Shown: positions 8,141 to 12,668 of the stretch, piece by piece
How the letters are laid out: each line of letters starts with the position of its first letter
Position numbering within the stretch: position 1 is the first letter of the stretch
Assembly (NCBI GenBank): GCA_020444165.1
Contig: JAHLLK010000114.1
Coordinates: 1 to 12,668 of the forward strand
From: Deltaproteobacteria bacterium
GTDB taxonomy: Bacteria > Desulfobacterota > Desulfarculia > Desulfarculales > Desulfarculaceae
DNA length: 12,668 nucleotides
Reading direction: 5' to 3'
Notes under the pieces: generated by a model
What the model was told of the DNA's origin: nothing
Seen by the model: the letters and a program-made list of their open reading frames with translations, nothing else
Database searches by the model: none
Made by a program: the position numbers and the translations under genes

Positions 8141-8168
8141 AATCTAAACGGATATGTGACATCTGCAA
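8141..8168 (-). promoter_or_regulatory. Weak candidate promoter for protease C
   Basis: On the minus strand TTGCAG (8168-8163) and TAGATT (8146-8141) are 16 nt apart, matching the sigma70 consensus at 3/6 and 4/6 positions. Initiation near 8134 would give a leader of about 110 nt. This is a pattern match only. Confidence 0.22.
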
Positions 8169-8353
8169 TGGTGGGGCGCGGCAAAACCCTTACCCCCAAG
8201 CATAACACGAAACCTGGCTACGCAAACACCTAGCGCTCATTCCTGAGACGGGAAAAACTCCCGCCGCGGCCTGGCCCCGGCAGGGCCTGGCAAAATTTCA
8301 CCCGGCTGTAACCTGGAGCCGGGCTCCGCCGGCCGCGGACCCGCATTGCGGCT

Positions 8354-8370
8354 GGGTTTACCGATTGCTT
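8354..8370 (+). promoter_or_regulatory. Weak candidate sigma54-like -24/-12 element for the kinase
   Basis: GGGTTTACCGATTGCTT carries GG and GC dinucleotides at sigma54-like spacing with a good TTGC -12 half, but its -24 half departs from TGGCAC. It lies about 110 nt upstream of the kinase start. TACACT at 8375-8380 could instead be a sigma70 -10 box, but no matching -35 is present. Confidence 0.2.
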
Positions 8371-8416
8371 GTGTTACACTGCCCGCTGGTGGGCGGATGG
8401 CCCAGAAGGGGGGTGG

Positions 8417-8439
8417 GTCACGCCAAGCCGTGGCGTGAC
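8417..8439 (+). promoter_or_regulatory. Perfect 9-bp hairpin upstream of the sensor kinase
   Basis: GTCACGCCA (8417-8425), loop AGCCG, then TGGCGTGAC (8431-8439) is an uninterrupted inverted repeat ending 41 nt before the kinase ATG. No T-tract follows, so it is not an intrinsic terminator. It may be an operator for a dimeric regulator or a structured leader. Its outer GTCAC/GTGAC arms recall those of the palindrome before protease A. Confidence 0.5.
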
Positions 8440-8480
8440 AGGAAGTCCAACTTGCTGCGCAACAGGGGTGCTGCCCGCTC

Positions 8481-11327
8481 ATGATGCGTTCCCGTCTCTC
8501 AACCTGGTTCCTCATTTGGGCCGCCTGTCTGCTGCTGGGGGCGCTGGTCTGGGCTCCGGGGCGCCTGGCCCTGGCGGGGGCGGACGCTCCGCCCGGGGCC
8601 GAGCGCTTCCCGGCCCCGCCGCACAAACTCCTCATCGTGGGCGACGAAAGCTACCCTCCCTTCGAGTTCCTGGACCAGGATGGCCAGCCCCAGGGCATGT
8701 TCGTGGATTTCTGGCGCTTGTGGTCGGTGAAGACCGGTCAGCCCATCGAGTACCGCCTCATGACCTGGGCCGAGGCCTTGCGGGCGGTGGAGGAAGGCCG
8801 CGCCGACGTGCTGGGCGGGGTGTTCGACAGCCCGGAACGCCGCCGGAAGCTGTTGTTCACCCCGGCTTACTTCCAGATCCCGGTGCACGTCTTCTTTCAC
8901 CGGAGCATCTACGGCTTGAAAGGCCTGTCCGACTTGCACGGCTTTCGGGTGGGGGTGGTGAAGGAGGACTACGCCGAGTCCTGGTTGGCGGCCCGCGCCC
9001 CCTCCCTGCAACTCATCCGTTTCCCCTCCTTTGAGCACATGATCAAAGCCGCGGCCGACAGCCGGGTCAAGGTCTTCGTGGCCGACCAGCCGGTGGCCCT
9101 GTTCCACTTGGCCCGCCTGGGCCTGACCGGGCTGTTCAAGGAGATGCAGTCCCCCCTCTACCTGGCTCCGGTGCATTCCGCCGTGCCGGTGGCGCACCCG
9201 GAGCTGTTGGACCTCTTGCAGGGCGGGCTGGCCAGCCTGGATCCGGCCGCGCGGACCCGGGTGGAGGAGCAGTGGAAAGGGCGCCAGTGGGAGGGCCAAG
9301 TCCCCTGGACCTGGATCAGCCTCACCCTGGCCGCGGTGGGCCTGGTCCTGATCCTGGTGATGATCTGGAACTACACGCTGCGGCGCAAGGTGAACCGCAC
9401 CGTGGCCGGGCTCTCGGCCCGGGAGGCCCAGCTCCGGGAATCCGAGGAAAAATACCGCCTCCTGGTGGACCACCAGACCGACCTCATCATCCGGGCCGAT
9501 CTGGACGGCCGGCTCCAGTTCGTCTCGCCGTCCTATTGCCGGGCCTTTGGCCTGTCCCAGGACCAGGCCCTGGACCAACCCTTCGAGCCCCTGGTGAGCC
9601 TGACCCACGGCGAGCCCGAGTCCGCCGGCCGGGGCGGCTTGGCCGAGCCGCCCTACTCGGTGCACCTGGAGCGGCCGGCCCAGACCGTGGACGGCGCCCG
9701 CTGGCTGGCCTGGGTCTTGACCGCCATGCGGAGCCCGGCCGGCGAGGTGACCGGCTATCTGGGGGTGGGGCGCAACGTGCAGCTCCGGCGGGAAGCCGAG
9801 GAGGAGCTGTCCAAGGCCCACGCCCTGTTGCGGGCCCTGTTGGACTCCATCCCGGACATCATCTTCGTGAAGGACGCCCAGGGGGTGTACCAACTGGCCA
9901 ACCGGGCCTTTGCCGAGATGATGGGCCGCCGGGGCGAGGATATCCTGGGGCTCACGGACTATGAGCTTTTCCCGCCCGAGCAGGCCGCGGAGTTCCGCCA
10001 CCAGGACCGCGCGGCCTGGGGCGCGGGCCGGCCGCTGTTGACCGAGGAGCGCCTGACCCGGGCCGATGGGGTCCAGATCGTGGTGGAAACGGTGAAAACC
10101 ACCTACCGCGGGCCGGACGGGGAAACCCTGGGGCTGTTGGGCATCTCCCGGGATCTGACCGAGCGCCTGCACGGGCAGGAGGAGCAGGCCCGCCTGGAAG
10201 CCCGGCTGCACCACGCCCAGAAGATGGAGGCGGTGGGCACCCTGGTCAGCGGCATAGCCCATGACTTCAACAACATCCTGCAAGCCATCTTCGCCTACCT
10301 CCAGGTGATGCTGGCCGCCCCGCCGGGCCGCCCGGCCGAGCGGAGCCACCTGTTGGCCGTGGAGCAGGCCGCCATGCAGGCCCGGGAGCTGGTGGAGCAG
10401 CTTTTGACCTACAGCCGCAAGGTGGAGCCCTTCCTGCGGCCGGTGGACCTGAACCAGGTCATCCGCGAGACGGTGAGCTTCCTGGAGCACACCCTGCCCA
10501 AAAGGATCACCATCGAGGCGAGCCTGGAGCCCGGGCTCCCCCTGGTGAGCGCCGACCCCAACCAGTTGAAGCAGGTGCTGTTGAACCTGGCCAGCAACGC
10601 CCGCGACGCCATGCCGGAGGGAGGGGTGCTCCGCATCGCCACCCACCTGGACCCCGCCCCCCTGGGGGAAAACCACGGCCACGGCGCGGTGCGGCTCACC
10701 GTGGCCGACACCGGCAAGGGCATGGACCAGGCCACCCAGGCCCAGATCTTCGACCCCTTCTTCACCACCAAGGAGCCGGGCCGGGGCACCGGTTTGGGGC
10801 TTTCCACGGTGTACGGCATCGCCGTGTCCCATGGCGGGTCCATCACCTGCCAGAGCCAGCCGGAGCTGGGCACCGTGTTCCGCCTCACCCTGCCGGCCCT
10901 GGCCGAGGAGGCGCGGCCGGTGGCGCCGGTCCGGGAGCCCGGGCTCTTGGCCCCGCCCCGCCCGGTGGGGGTGTTGTGGGTGGATGACGAAATCGCCATC
11001 CTGGAGGCGGGCCGGGAGTTCCTGGAGGGTGCGGGGCAGCGGGTCTTCACGGCCAGGAGCGGGGAGGAGGCCCTGGAGGTGTACCGGGCCTCGGGCGAGG
11101 CGGTGGAGGTGGTGATTCTGGACGTGGGCATGCCGGGCATGGGCGGACAGCAGTGCCTGGGGGAGCTGTTGGCCCTGAACCCGCGCCTCAAGGTGATCAT
11201 GACCAGCGGCTACGGCGACGGCGCCCTGGCCAAGGACACCCTGGCCGCCGGGGCCCGGCGCTTTCTCAAGAAGCCCTATCCCCTCACCAGCCTCCTAAAG
11301 GAGATCGTGGCCCTCACCGCCCGATGA
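8481..11327 (+). CDS. Hybrid sensor histidine kinase: SBP_bac_3, TM, PAS-PAS, HisKA, HATPase_c, receiver
   Basis: This 948-residue inner-membrane kinase should autophosphorylate on His and pass phosphate to its own receiver. An N-terminal hydrophobic segment (about 9-32) is followed by a periplasmic family-3 solute-binding domain (about 48-265; SYPPFEF, GRADVLGG and VGVVKEDY motifs). A membrane helix (277-297) leads to PAS1 (about 322-435) and PAS2 (about 448-565). HisKA has H594 in GIAHDFNNIL. HATPase_c has an N-box at N706 (NLASNARDAM), DTGKGM at 743 and GTGLGL. The receiver (about 830-948) keeps acidic D835/D836, phospho-acceptor D881 (ILDVGMPGMGG) and K931 (LKKPY). There is no DNA-binding output, so a partner regulator must be encoded elsewhere if it controls transcription. 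The ATG at 8481 (or 8484) has only a distant AGGGG (8464-8468). Family-3 binding domains usually bind amino acids or similar small solutes; the ligand here is unknown. It is divergent from the protease array. Confidence 0.93.
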   Translation: MMRSRLSTWFLIWAACLLLGALVWAPGRLALAGADAPPGAERFPAPPHKLLIVGDESYPPFEFLDQDGQPQGMFVDFWRLWSVKTGQPIEYRLMTWAEALRAVEEGRADVLGGVFDSPERRRKLLFTPAYFQIPVHVFFHRSIYGLKGLSDLHGFRVGVVKEDYAESWLAARAPSLQLIRFPSFEHMIKAAADSRVKVFVADQPVALFHLARLGLTGLFKEMQSPLYLAPVHSAVPVAHPELLDLLQGGLASLDPAARTRVEEQWKGRQWEGQVPWTWISLTLAAVGLVLILVMIWNYTLRRKVNRTVAGLSAREAQLRESEEKYRLLVDHQTDLIIRADLDGRLQFVSPSYCRAFGLSQDQALDQPFEPLVSLTHGEPESAGRGGLAEPPYSVHLERPAQTVDGARWLAWVLTAMRSPAGEVTGYLGVGRNVQLRREAEEELSKAHALLRALLDSIPDIIFVKDAQGVYQLANRAFAEMMGRRGEDILGLTDYELFPPEQAAEFRHQDRAAWGAGRPLLTEERLTRADGVQIVVETVKTTYRGPDGETLGLLGISRDLTERLHGQEEQARLEARLHHAQKMEAVGTLVSGIAHDFNNILQAIFAYLQVMLAAPPGRPAERSHLLAVEQAAMQARELVEQLLTYSRKVEPFLRPVDLNQVIRETVSFLEHTLPKRITIEASLEPGLPLVSADPNQLKQVLLNLASNARDAMPEGGVLRIATHLDPAPLGENHGHGAVRLTVADTGKGMDQATQAQIFDPFFTTKEPGRGTGLGLSTVYGIAVSHGGSITCQSQPELGTVFRLTLPALAEEARPVAPVREPGLLAPPRPVGVLWVDDEIAILEAGREFLEGAGQRVFTARSGEEALEVYRASGEAVEVVILDVGMPGMGGQQCLGELLALNPRLKVIMTSGYGDGALAKDTLAAGARRFLKKPYPLTSLLKEIVALTAR

Positions 11328-12110
11328 GCTGCGCCAGCGCGCGGCCTCCCGCAGGCACAGGGCGGGGTTGTCGGCAAAGAACCCGGTGACCCCCTGGGCC
11401 AACAGCCGGCGGAACAGGGTGGGGCCGTTTTGGCGCCGGGAGGCAAAGGCCAAGAGGCCCAGCCCGGTGCGGCGGGCCGCCGCGACCAGTTCGACACTCA
11501 CCGCCTGCCACGGCGCGTTGAGGCACAAGGCCCCCAACTCCCGGGCCAGGGACAAGCCCCGGGCGCCGCCCTGGGCCGGGGCCAGCACGGCCAGATGCCC
11601 CGGCCCGGCCTCGCGCCAGGCCCGGCAGGCCTCCTCCCGGAAGCTGGACACCACCACCGCGTGACCCAGGCCCTGGGAGGCCACGTCGCGCCACACCCGC
11701 CGGGCCAAGTCCCGGGCGGCGCCGGGCTCCGGGCCGGGCTTCAGCTCCAGGTTCAACAGCACCTGGCCCCCGAATTCGGCCAGCACCTGGGCCAGGCTGG
11801 GCAGGGTGGTCCCGGCGAAGCGGGGAGAGAACCAACTCCCGGCGTCCAGGGCGGTGAGCTGGGCCAGGGTCAGCTCCCCGGCCCGGGCCCGCACCCCGGT
11901 GGTGCGCTCCAGGGTGGCGTCATGCAGCACCACCACCTCGCCGTCGGCCGAGAGTTGCAGGTCCATCTCCAGCATCCCCACCCCGGCCGCCACCGCGGCC
12001 CGGAAAGAGGGCAGGGTGTTCTCGGGATAGCGGGAGGGAAAACCCCGGTGGCCCACCACCAAGGGGTCGGCCAACTGGCGGAAACGGCTCAGGGGATCTG
12101 GGAGCGGCAA
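11295..12110 (-). CDS. Glycerophosphodiester phosphodiesterase (GDPD family)
   Basis: This 271-residue enzyme should hydrolyse glycerophosphodiesters from phospholipid turnover to glycerol-3-phosphate and an alcohol. The family signature is complete: catalytic H21 in VGHRGF, E30-N31 in PENTLPSF, metal ligands E48 and D50 in LEMDLQL, second catalytic H63 in VVLHDATLERTTG, and a further acidic ligand in LNLELKP. FADNP near the C-terminus is also typical. No signal peptide is visible, so it is probably cytoplasmic (UgpQ-like rather than periplasmic GlpQ). The start is TTG at 12110, chosen because AGGAGG lies five nt upstream (12116-12121); the next in-frame ATG (residue 46) would remove the catalytic HRG motif. 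Its 3' end overlaps the convergent kinase gene by 33 bp. No functional link to the proteases is evident. Confidence 0.94.
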   Translation of the reverse strand: MPLPDPLSRFRQLADPLVVGHRGFPSRYPENTLPSFRAAVAAGVGMLEMDLQLSADGEVVVLHDATLERTTGVRARAGELTLAQLTALDAGSWFSPRFAGTTLPSLAQVLAEFGGQVLLNLELKPGPEPGAARDLARRVWRDVASQGLGHAVVVSSFREEACRAWREAGPGHLAVLAPAQGGARGLSLARELGALCLNAPWQAVSVELVAAARRTGLGLLAFASRRQNGPTLFRRLLAQGVTGFFADNPALCLREAARWRSSSGGEGHDLL

Positions 12111-12115
12111 GGGGA

Positions 12116-12121
12116 CCTCCT
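12116..12121 (-). promoter_or_regulatory. Strong RBS fixing the TTG start of the GDPD gene
   Basis: Minus-strand AGGAGG is separated by five nt (TCCCC) from TTG at 12110. This is the best Shine-Dalgarno match in the window and justifies the non-ATG start. Confidence 0.75.
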
Positions 12122-12144
12122 CCGGCTGATCAATAACTCGCCTC

Positions 12145-12170
12145 CCGGGGCCGAAATTTACGCCCCCCGG
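12145..12170. repeat. Short inverted repeat in the GDPD leader
   Basis: CCGGGG (12145-12150) and CCCCGG (12165-12170) flank a 14-nt spacer just upstream of the GDPD ribosome site. A leader hairpin is possible; no function can be assigned. Confidence 0.3.
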
Positions 12171-12185
12171 CGCCTGTTCCCCTCT

Positions 12186-12215
12186 ATTCTAAGTATTAAG
12201 AGACCTCGCAGCCAG
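12186..12215 (-). promoter_or_regulatory. Weak candidate promoter for the GDPD gene
   Basis: A small AT-rich patch contains minus-strand TAGAAT (12191-12186), matching the -10 consensus at 5/6 positions, about 75 nt upstream of the TTG start. No convincing -35 box lies at the expected distance. Confidence 0.25.
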
Positions 12216-12275
12216 GATTTGGGTCGGCCATTTCATGACGCGGGCGGCTTCGCCAGATGCCCGCCGGCTTCGTTG

Positions 12276-12333
12276 CGGACTTCGCTCCAACCTCGACGTA
12301 GCTTTGGCTACGCCTCCGGTTGTCGCTCGTCCG
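12276..12333. repeat. 58-nt imperfect palindrome (REP-like) flanking the tandem array
   Basis: Nested arms are CGGAC/GTCCG (outer), CCAACC/GGTTG (middle, offset by one) and CGTAGC/GCTACG (inner, perfect 6 bp) around a TTTG loop. The element lies in non-coding DNA immediately before the first 165-bp direct repeat and touches its boundary. It looks like a REP-type intergenic palindrome, but I cannot assign a family. Confidence 0.55.
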
Positions 12334-12497
12334 TCGCCTGGCCGGCAAACATCTGGCTGTGCCGGTCCGGGGCGCAAAACATCAGGGGGAGTTTGAGGTC
12401 ACCAAGCGCTTCCTCCAGCTTAACTACGGGAGCGAACGCGGCCACGCCCGGAGGGCAACCTGACACGACCCGCTACGCCAGCCGCGGCGACGCGGCC
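12333..12497. repeat. Tandem direct repeat, copy 1 (165 bp)
   Basis: This is the first complete unit, starting GTCGCCTGGCCGG. It contains an internal inverted repeat CCGGCA...TGCCGG and the landmark AAAACATCAG. Its last roughly 60 bases are identical to the end of copy 2. No conserved reading frame is kept between the copies. Confidence 0.85.
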
Positions 12498-12661
12498 GTC
12501 GCCTTGCCGGCAAACCTCTGGCTATGCCGGTTCCGGGGCGTAAAACATCAGCGGGAATAAGATCACCAAGCGCTTTCCCCAGCCTAACAACGGGAGCGAA
12601 CGCGGCCAGGTCTGGAGGGCAACCTGACACGACCCGCTACGCCAGCCGCGGCGACGCGGCC
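12498..12661. repeat. Tandem direct repeat, copy 2 (164 bp)
   Basis: The second unit, starting GTCGCCTTGCCGG, shows about 18-20 differences from copy 1 by eye, mostly in its middle, including small indels that shift frame. The CCGGCA/TGCCGG hairpin is kept (12507-12512 and 12525-12530). The junctions lie inside a perfect GGCGAC-gcggcc-GTCGCC hairpin (12486-12503, and again at 12650-12667). Confidence 0.85.
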
Positions 12662-12668
12662 GTCGCCT
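12662..12668. repeat. Start of a third tandem repeat copy, cut by the window
   Basis: GTCGCCT at the right edge repeats the first seven bases of copies 1 and 2 in exact phase (164 bp after copy 2 begins), so the array probably continues past the window. Confidence 0.5.

Larger units (their letters stand above)
8023..8480. other. Divergent intergenic region between protease array and sensor kinase
   Basis: These 458 bp hold no gene I can support and should contain the promoters of both divergent units. Small symmetric elements are visible: GGAGCC-g-GGCTCC at 8315-8327, CGGGA-aaaac-TCCCG near 8249-8263, and a perfect 9-bp hairpin near the kinase start. The stretch from about 8140 to 8225 is less GC-rich than the flanks and is the likeliest site of the protease-side promoter. 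Confidence 0.6.
12122..12332. other. Non-coding region upstream of the GDPD gene, before the repeat array
   Basis: No gene can be supported here. The region is rich in short inverted repeats and CG-rich hairpins, with one small AT-rich patch near 12181-12202. The open frames crossing it are high-GC artefacts without start signals or recognisable protein motifs. Confidence 0.55.

Noticed and set aside
8499..10832. A 777-codon minus-strand open frame antisense to the histidine kinase
   Set aside because: The plus strand encodes a complete kinase with every catalytic motif; the antisense product is a His/Gln/Gly-rich shadow.
11430..12560. A 376-codon plus-strand frame covering the GDPD antisense and the repeats
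   Set aside because: Most of it is the shadow of the GDPD gene, and the part in the repeats is not kept in frame between copies.
12333..12668. CRISPR array
   Set aside because: The unit is about 165 bp with no short repeat and unique-spacer alternation, and no cas gene is present.
12333..12668. Integron attC sites (CCTAAC-like core in copy 2)
   Set aside because: No complementary GTTAGG-type core lies at the required distance, and copy 1 does not keep the core.

Overview
The window looks like high-GC chromosomal DNA from a Gram-negative bacterium. The Sec-secreted multidomain proteases, the large hybrid histidine kinase with a periplasmic binding-protein sensor, and the GC-rich codon use would suit a deltaproteobacterium (Desulfobacterota, for example a Desulfarculus-like lineage). 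No marker gene is present, so this placement is inference only.

Layout. Positions 1-8022 hold three paralogous secreted subtilisin-family (S8) serine proteases in tandem on the minus strand, each about 890-900 residues. They share one plan: signal peptide, I9-like propeptide, S8 catalytic domain with a complete Asp/His/Asn/Ser set, a block of DUF5648-type repeats, an Ala/Ser/Gly-rich linker, and three FG-GAP/VCBS repeats with DFNGDG calcium loops. In transcription order they are 8022-5359, 5219-2508 and 2217 to beyond the left edge; the last is cut just before its FG-GAP block. A strong rho-independent terminator (2442-2476) follows the middle gene. The third-transcribed gene has its own perfect -10 box and a 5' leader holding a 45-nt interrupted palindrome.

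A 458-bp divergent intergenic region (8023-8480) separates the array from a plus-strand hybrid histidine kinase (8481-11327): SBP_bac_3-like sensor, membrane helix, two PAS domains, HisKA, HATPase_c and a C-terminal receiver. The kinase converges on, and overlaps by 33 bp, a minus-strand glycerophosphodiester phosphodiesterase (11295-12110). That gene uses a TTG start behind a strong AGGAGG.

The right end (12111-12668) is non-coding. It carries a 58-nt imperfect palindrome and then a tandem array of about 165-bp direct repeats, two complete copies plus the start of a third at the window edge.

How the parts may work together. The proteases are probably exported enzymes that degrade extracellular protein. 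The divergent kinase could sense an amino acid or similar small solute and influence their expression, but only gene position supports that link. The paralogues form a mosaic: the first (left-most) gene resembles the middle one in its DUF5648 block and linker but the third one around the catalytic Ser, which suggests recombination or gene conversion between copies. No classic mobile element, CRISPR array, tRNA or rRNA is visible.
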